Below are positions 13,456 to 22,259 of a stretch of DNA of 38,091 nucleotides, piece by piece. Within the stretch, counting starts at the first letter, position 1; every line of letters starts with the position of its first letter. The notes under the pieces are model-generated. The model was not told the DNA's origin. It ran no database searches and was given only the letters and a program-made list of their open reading frames with translations. Source of the stretch: a virus; IMG/VR virus record IMGVR_UViG_3300014501_000010, positions 1 to 38,091 of that record. One strand, given 5' to 3'. Made by a program: the position numbers and the translations under genes.

Positions 13456-15567
13456 TTAGTTTACGATCATATAACTAATGACTGAAACATCTGTCGTTGC
13501 AAGGGATGTCGCGTTTGCTGTCAACCATGAATTTATCACAAAGGAAGTACCTGCGATGATTGTACCAACACTCAATATACCCAAGGCTGCGGCTCCAGTT
13601 GATCCAACAGATTGACGTGACAGATAGATCAATGAACTTGCAGTAACGGCAGTCGTTGCGATAGTAACAGTTCCGCCAACAAGAACGGCTGATCCAAAAC
13701 TATTTGCTCCTGCTGCTGCAACTGTACCAACGTTTGCACTCAAGATCTTATTGCCTGATGTAACAAAGTTAAGGTTACCTGTGACGTTTACGCCACCTGA
13801 TCCAGCTCTAAGATTAACGGCAGACGTTGTATTTACTTGGCCAATGGTGACAGATCCTGATGTAATAGCTGTTCCAATTGATACCGATCCAGTTGTTATG
13901 CCCGTACCGATTGCAATAGTTGAACTTGTGCCACCTGTTACGCTAAATGCTTGCCCCGCTACAACAGAAAGAGCAAGACCAGCTCCTGATGCAATTGTAA
14001 TTAAGCCAGATGTTGCGCTTCCGATATTTACGACATGTGCTGCAGCACCCGTTCCTAGATTTATAGTCCCAGCCGTTGTAGCTGCTACTGACCCAAATAT
14101 ATTCGCTACCAGCGTGCCACCTGAAGCATTACCATTGAATAGGTTATAAGTATGAGTTCCACCAGAAATAGTGCCAGAAAAAAAGTCAACAAGACCTGTT
14201 GATCCTGCTGCTAAAGTTCCATTAAGAACTTCAAAGGTTGCTGTATTGCTAGCATTTGCCCCACCCATAATATTTATGGTTTGTGCAAAGTTTCCTGAAG
14301 CTACACCATTCATAATATTAAGTGACTGAGTTGCCCCTGGAGTAGCACCAGACAAAATGTTAACAACTGCAGTTCCTGCTACGCCGGATGACGCACCATT
14401 TGCAATACTAGTGATTTGAGCGCCTGCTGGAACACCGTTTTGAATAAGGACACTATTTGCCGCTGTGCTTGATCCTAAAGTAATCGTTCCTGTCTGTGCA
14501 GCAGTGCCTATGGTTATAATCGCTGCGGCTGTGGCTGTTGTAAGGCCTCCTGTCAAGATTGTATTTCCAGAGGCGTTTCCTAGTGCCAACGTGCCTGTTC
14601 CTGCTAACCCTGCGATTGTAGTTGCTGCTGCTCCTGTAGTATTAATTAGAGTAATTCCTACTTGTGTCAAAGCTCCCAATGTGGAAGTTCCGGTTACTCC
14701 AAGAGTAGTGCTAAATGATCCTGAGGTAAATGTAGATGCCCCAGTTACTCCTAGGGTTGTGCTAAATGTACCCGAACTGAATGTAGAAGCTCCTGTCACA
14801 CCCAAGGTTGTACTAAATGTTCCTGAACTGAATGTGGATGCACCTGTTACACCTAATGTTGTGCTAAATGTACCCGCAGTTGCATTTACAGCAGCTAATG
14901 TTGTCGTTCCTGTTACTCCGAGAGTTGTAGAAAATAGACCTGATGTAGCACTAAGAGCTGCAATGGTGGAAGCGCCTGTTACACCTAATGTTGTGCTAAA
15001 TGTTCCTGAGGTAAACGTTGAGGCTCCGGATGCTGAAAGTGTAGTGAATGCACCTGCGGCAGGAGATGTACCCCCAATCGGAAGACCATTAGCAAGGGCA
15101 AATTGCAAAGTGCCCGGATTGATTGCAAAGTTTGTAGTTAATGGAACCGCAGCAATTGATTCAGCATTCGTTGCAAGGAAAACATACCCTTGTTGTGCTA
15201 CAGTAGCAGGAACTCCAGCACCGACAACAATTGCAGCCAAAGCAGTCGCTACATCGTTAGCCGAAGAAACGTAGTCCGCACTTGGTGCGCCACCGGATTC
15301 AGTTTGCGCAAGGGTGGCTAGGAAAACAGTTCCTGCCGTAGTTGTGGTGGCTAATGCCCCACCTGCTGGATTCCAAATACCTGCACCCGTGGTTTCGTAT
15401 ATAATTGCAGGATTGACTGCATTATTTTGCCATCTTGTGCCTGGATTATAAATATCTTGTGTTGTAGGGGCACGTTGAGCGTAACCGATGAATTGAGGGT
15501 ATACAAACGCATCCACACCCGTTGCAAAAGGTGTTCCCCCTGCGGTATTTCCTAGAGCTGCTGTCAT
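13456..15567 (-). CDS. Long tail fibre protein with tandem repeats, 703 aa
   Basis: A Gly/Ala/Ser/Thr-rich fibre. Residues about 30-70 hold a phage fibre attachment-like segment (TTQDIYNPGTRWQN), and about 80-145 hold two 'GTVFLATLAQ / GYVFLATNAE' repeats typical of tail fibre stalks. Residues about 172-300 carry six exact copies of FSTTLGVTG spaced 17 or 22 residues apart. After that come further Gly/Thr-rich strand repeats and a C-terminal knob (about 600-703). AGGAG is 6 bases before the ATG. It is the longest fibre in the genome and the best candidate for the main receptor-contact shaft. Confidence 0.85.
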   Translation of the reverse strand: MTAALGNTAGGTPFATGVDAFVYPQFIGYAQRAPTTQDIYNPGTRWQNNAVNPAIIYETTGAGIWNPAGGALATTTTAGTVFLATLAQTESGGAPSADYVSSANDVATALAAIVVGAGVPATVAQQGYVFLATNAESIAAVPLTTNFAINPGTLQFALANGLPIGGTSPAAGAFTTLSASGASTFTSGTFSTTLGVTGASTIAALSATSGLFSTTLGVTGTTTLAAVNATAGTFSTTLGVTGASTFSSGTFSTTLGVTGASTFSSGTFSTTLGVTGASTFTSGSFSTTLGVTGTSTLGALTQVGITLINTTGAAATTIAGLAGTGTLALGNASGNTILTGGLTTATAAAIITIGTAAQTGTITLGSSTAANSVLIQNGVPAGAQITSIANGASSGVAGTAVVNILSGATPGATQSLNIMNGVASGNFAQTINIMGGANASNTATFEVLNGTLAAGSTGLVDFFSGTISGGTHTYNLFNGNASGGTLVANIFGSVAATTAGTINLGTGAAAHVVNIGSATSGLITIASGAGLALSVVAGQAFSVTGGTSSTIAIGTGITTGSVSIGTAITSGSVTIGQVNTTSAVNLRAGSGGVNVTGNLNFVTSGNKILSANVGTVAAAGANSFGSAVLVGGTVTIATTAVTASSLIYLSRQSVGSTGAAALGILSVGTIIAGTSFVINSWLTANATSLATTDVSVISYMIVN
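14668..15054 (-). repeat. Tandem coding repeat in the fibre gene
   Basis: Six copies of the FSTTLGVTG coding unit in register, at residues 190, 212, 234, 251, 268 and 285. The last three spacings are 51 bp, the first two 66 bp. Base-level differences are mostly synonymous, so the repeat is old but the protein pattern is kept. The repeat count may vary by slippage or recombination. Confidence 0.85.
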
Positions 15568-15620
15568 AATATTCTCCTTTTTGATCTATCGAAACATTAT
15601 CAAACAATTTATTTAATCAC

Positions 15621-15642
15621 TAGGAAATACAAATATTTCCTA
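15621..15642. repeat. Short perfect inverted repeat after the KTSC gene
   Basis: TAGGAAATA and TATTTCCTA form a 9-bp perfect stem with a CAAA loop (plus strand). The stop codon of the KTSC-domain gene is within the stem. Without a T tract on either strand, it may stabilise the 3' end of the message rather than terminate. Confidence 0.5.
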
Positions 15643-16107
15643 CGTCAGTCTTTGGTAGGGATAACCACCTGCCCTGATTAGGTGGTACATAGCAGCTCCA
15701 ATCGATGGATATTTGCCCTGCCACCATGATCCCCATTTATTCCTACCATTAGTCTTTGCCGGGATGCCTCCCTTCTGGAATATGTCAAATATGTTCTTAG
15801 GAATTCCTGAATAGGCGTAAATTGGACCTTCACGATCGGGATGTTTTCCTAAAAATCTTACTAGCATTCGTCCTGTCTTATCATCATAAGCAAAGCCTTC
15901 TACATTACTTGAAGGCATCGCTGGCGTTAGATCTGATGTTGTTGGCCCACCAATTGGCCCCTCTAGTTCTTGCTCCATCTGCGTTAAACGCTCACTGGCA
16001 GCATTTATAAGTTCTGCAAGGGCTTCCATAGCTTGATCGTCCAATTCGTCTATCATCTGGCCTGCCAATTCGAGGACGGTGGCTATAGCTTCTCGCAGAT
16101 CATTCAT
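15640..16107 (-). CDS. KTSC-domain protein, 155 aa
   Basis: Residues about 67-115 fit the KTSC fold, a short strand-rich module first described at the C-terminus of lysyl-tRNA synthetases and common in phages: SSNVEGFAYDDKTGRMLVRF, then GPIYAYSGIPKNIFDIFQKG. It is preceded by an acidic helical N-terminus (about 1-55) and followed by a Trp/Gly-rich tail (KWGSWWQGKYPSIGAAMYHL). The start overlaps the stop of the upstream gene (ATGA). It follows the ejection-type proteins, so a virion or injection role is possible; the function of phage KTSC proteins is unknown. Confidence 0.7.
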   Translation of the reverse strand: MNDLREAIATVLELAGQMIDELDDQAMEALAELINAASERLTQMEQELEGPIGGPTTSDLTPAMPSSNVEGFAYDDKTGRMLVRFLGKHPDREGPIYAYSGIPKNIFDIFQKGGIPAKTNGRNKWGSWWQGKYPSIGAAMYHLIRAGGYPYQRLT

Positions 16108-16733
16108 GTTCTAAGCTTTTGTGTAAGTGCTTGCATCGCTTGCAAGAGCTGTTGTTTAGCAGGGGGGGATCCTTGTTGGGGCAGTTGTCCGGGATTTCCG
16201 GTAGACTGATCCAGTGGTTGTTGAGGTTGTGCTGTTTGACCGGATCCATAGACATTTTTCAATATCGAATCCCACGAAGTTTTGTGGTCTTTAATCATTT
16301 TATCGATAGCATTTTTGAATCTCCCATGTCCTAAAGCTTTTTTACCAGCCTCAAAAAGTGGAACACCTTTTTTAATATAGTCGCTAATATATGTGTCTAG
16401 CTCGGGATCATATTGTTGGATTATGTTTCGATTGTCTTTGGCATTCGTTTGAATCTTTTCGCCAATAAAGTTTTTTGCTTCTTCAATCGTTTGTCCACCT
16501 GCCAATGCTTTATCGATAAATTTTCCATATCTCGGATCTACTTTTGTCAAACCCTTTTTTACAAGATCTTCAGGGATGTATTGACTAAGAAATGGTAAAA
16601 CGCGATTGATAGCACCTCCTCCTAAAAATCCTGCAGCTGCGGATGCACCTAAAGCACCCACTTTCTGAGCTCCTCTTAGTGGTTCTTCACCTTGTCGATT
16701 TATTTCTTCTGTTGCTGATTGATATGGCTGCAT
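16104..16733 (-). CDS. Ejection/internal virion protein candidate, 209 aa
   Basis: Residues about 25-45 are small-residue rich (GALGASAAAGFLGGGAINR), a glycine-zipper-like stretch able to insert in membrane. The middle is helical and basic; the C-terminus is Gln/Pro-rich (about 165-200) with a final amphipathic helix. It is one of three consecutive genes with this composition (16104..18792), as in the DNA-ejection proteins of P22- and T7-like phages. Identification rests on composition and place. Confidence 0.6.
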   Translation of the reverse strand: MQPYQSATEEINRQGEEPLRGAQKVGALGASAAAGFLGGGAINRVLPFLSQYIPEDLVKKGLTKVDPRYGKFIDKALAGGQTIEEAKNFIGEKIQTNAKDNRNIIQQYDPELDTYISDYIKKGVPLFEAGKKALGHGRFKNAIDKMIKDHKTSWDSILKNVYGSGQTAQPQQPLDQSTGNPGQLPQQGSPPAKQQLLQAMQALTQKLRT

Positions 16734-16741
16734 ATTATCTC

Positions 16742-18004
16742 CTATTCAATACCTGAAAAAGATTGTAACCACCAATCATTCCAAGGCGCGATGGTATTCA
16801 GGGGTGTTGTTGCTTGTTCTGATTGTCTTTGTCTCATATTTAATTCATTAGAATGATCTGCCAGATATTGCAGCCAAGTGGACGCGTCATATCCTTTTTT
16901 TTCTATTTCATGTGCAATTGCCATAGGACTGGCCTTTTCATTCTCTTTCACAAATTTTGCCAATTGAGGAGCAATTCTTAATGTTCCCGGGACATCGTAA
17001 ACAGTTTCTGCAATCGTACTTTCAGAGTTCCCTTCCGGAAGATTTTTGATAAACGAATTCACACTTGGTACTCTTGAAACAGGTTCTGCAATCGCATAAG
17101 CCATTTTTGGTGATAATTTGTTTTCCGATATTAATTGCTTTGCATAATTATCTGTCTGATCCAGCGCTTCCATTTTATTTTGCAATTCCTTCATTGACCT
17201 TAATGTTTCACTAGCTGGACGTTGAGTAATACCCCAATTGCCTATTTCTCCTATTTTTGCAAAGTCTCTAGAAGCATCATTTAATTTGTCTCCATATAGC
17301 TTCATTGCTTGCTGTTCGGTTAATCCCCCACCACCGTCTTTTTTTGGTTTTGTGGCTTGAATAGCTTCATCTTCAATCGTACTATATAATTCAGCAGGAA
17401 CTCTAGTATTTAGCCTGTCAGATTGACCTTTCAATCTACTGACAACGTTATCCTGAATTTTTGAAAGATTCTCGTGTTTGGCTTGGTATGCCTGTGCGAT
17501 TTTCTCTTCTTGTGCAATCTTTTGATCTGCCCATGCTATTGCTTGTTGAGGATCATTTTGAAAACGTGCAGGATTAGCATTGTAGGCTTCCCCTGCAAAA
17601 GCATCTCTATCTTCTATTGTAGGAGGGATATAACCCTGTTGAGTTTTTTCCAGTACATCCGCTTGTGTCAATGAAGGGATATCGCTATCTGATTGTCCTC
17701 TTGCTTGTTGTGGTGGAAATGGCGAAGGTTTAGGAGAATTTTGTTGTGCTAATGCCTGTCCTTGTGCTTGTTGACGAAGCAATTCTGATCCACTCTGTAT
17801 CATTTGTGGAGTAACTCCGGGAATAGAAGACAATTGAGCAAATTGTTGGAATGGATTTAGACCTTGTTGTTGTCCTAATTCTTTTAATCCTCCGGCAAGA
17901 CGTGAACGTTCAATCTCTTTAGGAACTGTTTCAGATAATCCCCGTGCAATTCCTTTCCCAAGTCTCCCAAAAACAGTCGGTTGTGTAGTTAATTCTTGTA
18001 CCAT
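16742..18004 (-). CDS. Ejection/internal virion protein candidate, 420 aa
   Basis: A long, mostly helical, Gln-rich protein: QQQ-containing segments at about 45-105 and charged helices from about 130 to 400. There is no signal peptide or enzyme motif. AGGAGA stands 6 bases before the ATG. Its place between two glycine-zipper proteins suggests it is part of the trans-envelope DNA-delivery complex. No transglycosylase motif can be seen, so it would not replace a lytic ejection protein. Confidence 0.6.
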   Translation of the reverse strand: MVQELTTQPTVFGRLGKGIARGLSETVPKEIERSRLAGGLKELGQQQGLNPFQQFAQLSSIPGVTPQMIQSGSELLRQQAQGQALAQQNSPKPSPFPPQQARGQSDSDIPSLTQADVLEKTQQGYIPPTIEDRDAFAGEAYNANPARFQNDPQQAIAWADQKIAQEEKIAQAYQAKHENLSKIQDNVVSRLKGQSDRLNTRVPAELYSTIEDEAIQATKPKKDGGGGLTEQQAMKLYGDKLNDASRDFAKIGEIGNWGITQRPASETLRSMKELQNKMEALDQTDNYAKQLISENKLSPKMAYAIAEPVSRVPSVNSFIKNLPEGNSESTIAETVYDVPGTLRIAPQLAKFVKENEKASPMAIAHEIEKKGYDASTWLQYLADHSNELNMRQRQSEQATTPLNTIAPWNDWWLQSFSGIE

Positions 18005-18012
18005 TTTGTCTC

Positions 18013-18792
18013 CTAAAATGTTCGTCCGGGTAAGTTATATCCATTTGATGCCATCGGCTTGGCACTCGCAGAAGGCGCTGCACCACCATAGGGACTACTA
18101 TTTTGCCCCACTTTATTGCCTCCAGCGATTTTTGATTTATTTTCATTGTTTGCCCATAATGTTGCTATAGAAGGCAAAACTTCTCCTACCCCTTCTGCTA
18201 TATTTTCCCATCCAGAGGCTTGAGGAGTATTCCTAACATTTTCACTATAGTTCCCAAGTCCTACTTTTCCAATATTGTATAAACCTTGTGCACCTGATTG
18301 TCTTAAATTAGCTCGGATTTGTCCCAAACGTTCTGCCAAGTCCGTTGCACCCTGCACTTGAGCGTTTCTGAAACCGGAACTAGAAAGTCCACCTGATCCC
18401 ATACCAGCAAATTGCTCGGATATACCTGGGACTATATCTTGAGTATATTGTCTTATTGCTGGCGCTGAAAAAGCATTCATGTCAGATGGATTTTCGCTTA
18501 TAAGATTCCGATAATAATCCGCTGAATCACCAAAGGCACCCCCAGCTCCTGGAGCTAACCCAGCATTTACGGCTTGCTCAAAAAGTGGTTCTTGCTCAGG
18601 TCTTAGGGTTGATTGAGGACGTATCTTTTCTTTCTTTTGTCCACCACCAAATAATCCTGCAACCCCTCCTATCAAAGCACCACCAACTGTACCTATCGCT
18701 GTCCCAATACCCGGCACAACAGATCCAATTGCTCCACCGGATGCCCCCCCTGATAACGCTCCTGTGGCTCCAGACCCCCAATTTACTGCCAT
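18013..18792 (-). CDS. Ejection protein candidate with glycine-zipper N-terminus, 259 aa
   Basis: Residues about 8-52 are strongly Gly/Ala/Ser/Ile-rich (GALSGGASGGAIGSVVPGIG, then GTVGGALIGGVAGLFGGG), a glycine zipper typical of proteins that form membrane channels. A basic patch KKEKIRP follows, then helices with small-residue repeats (GMGSGGLSSSGFRNAQVQGA). This layout is frequent in podovirus DNA-transfer proteins. The start at 18792 has AGGAG 7 bases upstream; the upstream gene stops within the same stretch. Confidence 0.65.
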   Translation of the reverse strand: MAVNWGSGATGALSGGASGGAIGSVVPGIGTAIGTVGGALIGGVAGLFGGGQKKEKIRPQSTLRPEQEPLFEQAVNAGLAPGAGGAFGDSADYYRNLISENPSDMNAFSAPAIRQYTQDIVPGISEQFAGMGSGGLSSSGFRNAQVQGATDLAERLGQIRANLRQSGAQGLYNIGKVGLGNYSENVRNTPQASGWENIAEGVGEVLPSIATLWANNENKSKIAGGNKVGQNSSPYGGAAPSASAKPMASNGYNLPGRTF

Positions 18793-18793
18793 T

Positions 18794-19282
18794 TTAAAGC
18801 TCCTGTATGTACTCAATAACAGCCCATGCCCTTGTATAGGCAGCAGCGACTGTTATAATGATTTGTGTTGATGTATAGCTAATGGTGTCGACACCATTAG
18901 GAATAGGCTCGCCGGTCAAAGTTGATGCATTTGTCGCTGCACCAAAAAGCTGAATCAAACTAAAGTTTGCATCAATATTAATTCCGTGGTTCTGTGCGTT
19001 TGCACCAATGGATAGTCCTGGAAACACTATAACTTTTCTTAAAATCGTTCTAAACTGCTGCGAGGATCCACCATCGGAAACAATATTCACGCCCGGAATA
19101 AAAGCTTTTCCCGAAAGCAATTCCTGATCTAAGAAAAAACCTATTTCGCGCGCGTTAACACCATTAGCAAGCTTTTTTAATTGCTCAACAATGAAAGGTT
19201 TTGCATCTTCCCATTTTTCTGGAACTGCATCATATACGGGGACGTAACTTTCTAAATTCTGACTATCTAATCCGAGTGTCAT
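18794..19282 (-). CDS. Tail protein, 162 aa
   Basis: The ATG overlaps the stop of the receptor-tip-like gene (TAATG). Residues about 35-65 are helical (EQLKKLANGVNAREIGFFLD), then strands LRKVIVFPGLSIGANAQNHG and a C-terminal TQIIITVAAAYTRAWAVIEY. The 'IGANAQNHGI' phrase is common in tail proteins that sit next to fibre genes. Probably a virion protein that pairs with the product of 19282..19872; no named family assigned. Confidence 0.65.
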   Translation of the reverse strand: MTLGLDSQNLESYVPVYDAVPEKWEDAKPFIVEQLKKLANGVNAREIGFFLDQELLSGKAFIPGVNIVSDGGSSQQFRTILRKVIVFPGLSIGANAQNHGINIDANFSLIQLFGAATNASTLTGEPIPNGVDTISYTSTQIIITVAAAYTRAWAVIEYIQEL

Positions 19283-19872
19283 TATATACCTATTGCTATC
19301 CATGAATAATTTTGTACGGATCCAGATGTATTATAATATGTAAATCCGGTTGCATTTCTTACTTTTATATTTAGATTTCCATCTGACACACTATTATTCA
19401 TATTAGCTAAAACAATAAAACAATTGCCTGGAAATGCAATGCCTCCTAATGTCGTGAAAAGTATTGGTGTGTCTGTTTGAGAAACTGCACTAAAACTTCC
19501 CCATTGTAAGATGATACCACCAGGTAAAAATGTCCGACCATTTCCTGAACCTACCGGTAGAAAGTTTCTGGTCAAAGGGATGTTAAGGGTTGCTGGGGTG
19601 CCTGTAATTATTTGATAAAAAAGTTGTTGAGATGTATTTATTCCGTCATTAGTTGTTTGAGAATAAAGTTCAGCAATCCCTGTCACTGCAATTGGAGTAG
19701 CTTGAGGAATTAAATGAATCGCAGTATGGTAACCATTATTTATTGCTTGGGAAAAGGCTACGTGATCAGTACCGTAAGTCGTGTCCAATTGCTGGAAGTT
19801 GTTCTGAAGATTTTGATAATCCACATCCAGATTAACTGTCCCTGTAGGGATTCCCGGTTGATAACTTGTCAT
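19282..19872 (-). CDS. Tail fibre/receptor-binding tip with gp53-like C-terminal domain, 196 aa
   Basis: The C-terminal 75 residues match the gp53-like tail fibre tip: GGIILQWGSFSAV, a central strand pair ending AFPGNCFIVLANMNN, then NATGFTYYNTSGS and the closing YSWIAIGI. The N-terminal part is a short helix (LDVDYQNLQNNFQQLDTTYG) followed by HVAFSQAINNGYH, a phrase typical of fibre attachment. The start at 19872 is set by AGGAG 5 bases upstream. It probably sits at a tail tip and contacts the host surface. Confidence 0.8.
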   Translation of the reverse strand: MTSYQPGIPTGTVNLDVDYQNLQNNFQQLDTTYGTDHVAFSQAINNGYHTAIHLIPQATPIAVTGIAELYSQTTNDGINTSQQLFYQIITGTPATLNIPLTRNFLPVGSGNGRTFLPGGIILQWGSFSAVSQTDTPILFTTLGGIAFPGNCFIVLANMNNSVSDGNLNIKVRNATGFTYYNTSGSVQNYSWIAIGI

Positions 19873-19880
19873 AAAATCTC

Positions 19881-22259
19881 CTAAAGTTGGGTCATGCGTC
19901 CGCCCTTGCGGATCCATAATATTTGGGCATCTATCTGAACCGGTAATTGCTGTTCTATTCCAGCCATTTGTGCGTTGCTAAAAGTATATTGCAGAGTAAG
20001 GAAGTTCGCTCTAGTGGCGCAATAAACACGTTGCCAGAATTTTGCTCCTTCTGAAGCAACCGCATATGTAGACGGTGATGTTGGTATGATCGAGTTAAAG
20101 AATGTATCTGGCGTAGGCGGCACAACGCCATTAATTTGATTCTTAGGAAGTGTATTTGAAGAATTTATATCATCATAATCAAGATATACGTTTAGGGATA
20201 TGGCCCCGGGATTGTCTTGACCTGTGGCAGACATGAGGATGTCCAAATAACCTAATTGGATGTTTTGTCCTTCATCTAAGAAATTAAACTTTTTGCTTAC
20301 GATAGAAAAGTTTTCCCGGATGTTAATCAAACCACTTCCGACATATATACCAGATGGAGATCCTGTCACATCGATATTAAATGCATTTGCTGTTGCATTA
20401 AACGTATAAATAGAAAATTGATTGGCGTTAGATACAATGATTCCGTAGATACCACCATTTAGGCTTGAAAAGGGTGTTCCGGCTGGGATGCCACTTATCC
20501 CAATAACAAAACCTGTACTCATATTGTGATTTGGACTTGTAATTACAATAGAGGCACTTTGAGTGATGGCCGAAATATACATGCTGACATCATTGGTCGT
20601 CTTATCGGCATAATTAAGATACTCAATAAATCCTTGCTGATTTCCACCAACAATTGAGGGGTATTCTTGAGGTTGATTGATCCAAGGGAAGTCGCATTCA
20701 ATCCAAGGAATTTTGGTATTGATCCACGTCCTGCTTGATTGAGTTTGATAGGTTCCTAATGCGGTTAATGAATCGTTGAAAAAAGCCCATGAGTCATTTT
20801 CATAGTTGTATACGAGCCTTTGGTTTGGGAAAATCCATGAAGCTGATGGCACTGTAGCTGCAAAAGATGAAGCAAGGGGAATCGTCCAATAAGCCAGCCT
20901 GTTAGGAAAATCTCTGATACCCTGAACACGTGATACACCATTATTCAATGAATTTAAATTGAAAACAAGATCGGGTATTTTTATGTCTATGCGCTCCGAT
21001 TTATAACTATCGCATTCGACAATGCCTTTATCTCCTATCCCCACCAGAGACGTATCAAATTGAACGGATGAGAAGGTACTTTCAGTACCCAATTCTGAAT
21101 TGACTTTCTCAATCTGAAATGGGCTAGTCGAGCGCCCTGTATAGCGTAACTGCCAAGTCGAACGCTCACAATAAATAACGAGATTATCGCGTACAAAACC
21201 AATAGATATGATATCTTCAGAAGTTGAAATATCAAGAAAACCTCCTTGTCCTCTAATGTCATCTCGCCACGATCCAACGCTTGGATCTGTAGGCCCTGTG
21301 GTATTATGGTATGGGATAAACGGATTGCCTATCGTTGACCATCTAATTCTATTTGAAAAACTCTTAGCTCCACCTTTAGTTGTGCCCTCGTAAGTCCCAC
21401 ATACAACCATTCTTCCTCGATAGGGTAAATTGCAAAGCCAGTTATAAAGAAATGTGGTAGCATCAATCTGATTCCATGTGCTTGAATCAAAATTCACCCA
21501 AGATATCCCATCGGTAATTCTTGGAGGGTCTGCATTATTGCCAGCAGCACCACTTCCATTTGTTTCCCAAAATAGTTTTGTCCCTACAGTAGTCCCTGCA
21601 CCAAATGTTGCGACATCACTAGTCCAGTAATTAGTAGACCAAAAGAAATTAGTGCCGGATACATTAAGATTAGCAGCATTCCAAGTGGTTCCGGGGATGA
21701 ATTCTTCAAAGGTGTTTGTTCCTGAATTGAAATCATAAGCATATTTTTGATCGAAGAATATTGTCTGGTCATTGGCGCTGTTTTGAAGCTCGCGTATTCT
21801 TATCCCCATCACGGGCAAGCCGGGATAGTATTGTATTGTGCCTGTAATCGCTTCTGCGCCGCCGGCTGTGATCGTTAAAAGACCTGTGGCATAGTTTATA
21901 CTGCCGCCGGTTCCTGAACCGCCTGTGGCCGTTAAAACGCCATTTAGACCTGGATCTGTATATGTGGTGCTGTCAGTTCCGCCAACTAAATTTATACTGC
22001 CCGGTACGATCGTCGACGTTGATTCTAAACCGAGGGCGGAAATCAAGTTCACAGAGTTCGAACTCAGGCTGGTGCTTACAGTAAACGATCTTTGCAGCCT
22101 TCCGAGAAGTTGATAGCCTCTTTTTCTCAAAATCCTTTCGCGCCAAACATATGCATTCTGTAAAACCGGATAGGCGTCGTCTGGTAAAAGAAAGTTTTCT
22201 CTTTCTTGTACGAGTCCGGTTGCCATCCCTGTAATCTTGAGTGGTGAGTATCCAGCCAT
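19881..22259 (-). CDS. Tail nozzle/hub-like protein, 792 aa
   Basis: The N-terminus (LVQERENFLLPDDAYPVLQN then RERILRKRGYQLLG) has the layout of podovirus tail nozzle/stabilisation proteins, which begin with 'L..D....L.N......G.L.KR.GY'. The body is all-beta with repeated Trp/Asn-rich blades (about 250-520), including YENDSWAFFNDSLTALGTY, suggesting a propeller. About 550-640 holds an FCCH-like insertion (ITSPNHNMSTGFVIGISG). Large size and position next to the adaptor candidate support a tail-tube assignment. Confidence 0.65.
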   Translation of the reverse strand: MAGYSPLKITGMATGLVQERENFLLPDDAYPVLQNAYVWRERILRKRGYQLLGRLQRSFTVSTSLSSNSVNLISALGLESTSTIVPGSINLVGGTDSTTYTDPGLNGVLTATGGSGTGGSINYATGLLTITAGGAEAITGTIQYYPGLPVMGIRIRELQNSANDQTIFFDQKYAYDFNSGTNTFEEFIPGTTWNAANLNVSGTNFFWSTNYWTSDVATFGAGTTVGTKLFWETNGSGAAGNNADPPRITDGISWVNFDSSTWNQIDATTFLYNWLCNLPYRGRMVVCGTYEGTTKGGAKSFSNRIRWSTIGNPFIPYHNTTGPTDPSVGSWRDDIRGQGGFLDISTSEDIISIGFVRDNLVIYCERSTWQLRYTGRSTSPFQIEKVNSELGTESTFSSVQFDTSLVGIGDKGIVECDSYKSERIDIKIPDLVFNLNSLNNGVSRVQGIRDFPNRLAYWTIPLASSFAATVPSASWIFPNQRLVYNYENDSWAFFNDSLTALGTYQTQSSRTWINTKIPWIECDFPWINQPQEYPSIVGGNQQGFIEYLNYADKTTNDVSMYISAITQSASIVITSPNHNMSTGFVIGISGIPAGTPFSSLNGGIYGIIVSNANQFSIYTFNATANAFNIDVTGSPSGIYVGSGLINIRENFSIVSKKFNFLDEGQNIQLGYLDILMSATGQDNPGAISLNVYLDYDDINSSNTLPKNQINGVVPPTPDTFFNSIIPTSPSTYAVASEGAKFWQRVYCATRANFLTLQYTFSNAQMAGIEQQLPVQIDAQILWIRKGGRMTQL

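Noticed and set aside
13751-14149. A 132-codon plus-strand frame opposite the fibre gene
   Set aside because: Low-complexity antisense of Gly/Ala/Thr codons; no start signal.
14668-15054. CRISPR-like array
   Set aside because: The repeats are coding, vary at synonymous sites and have no unique spacers.
14465-15274. A 269-codon plus-strand open frame opposite the long fibre gene
   Set aside because: Its protein is a periodic Val/Pro-rich mirror of the fibre repeats, without a ribosome-binding site. The leftward fibre frame explains it.
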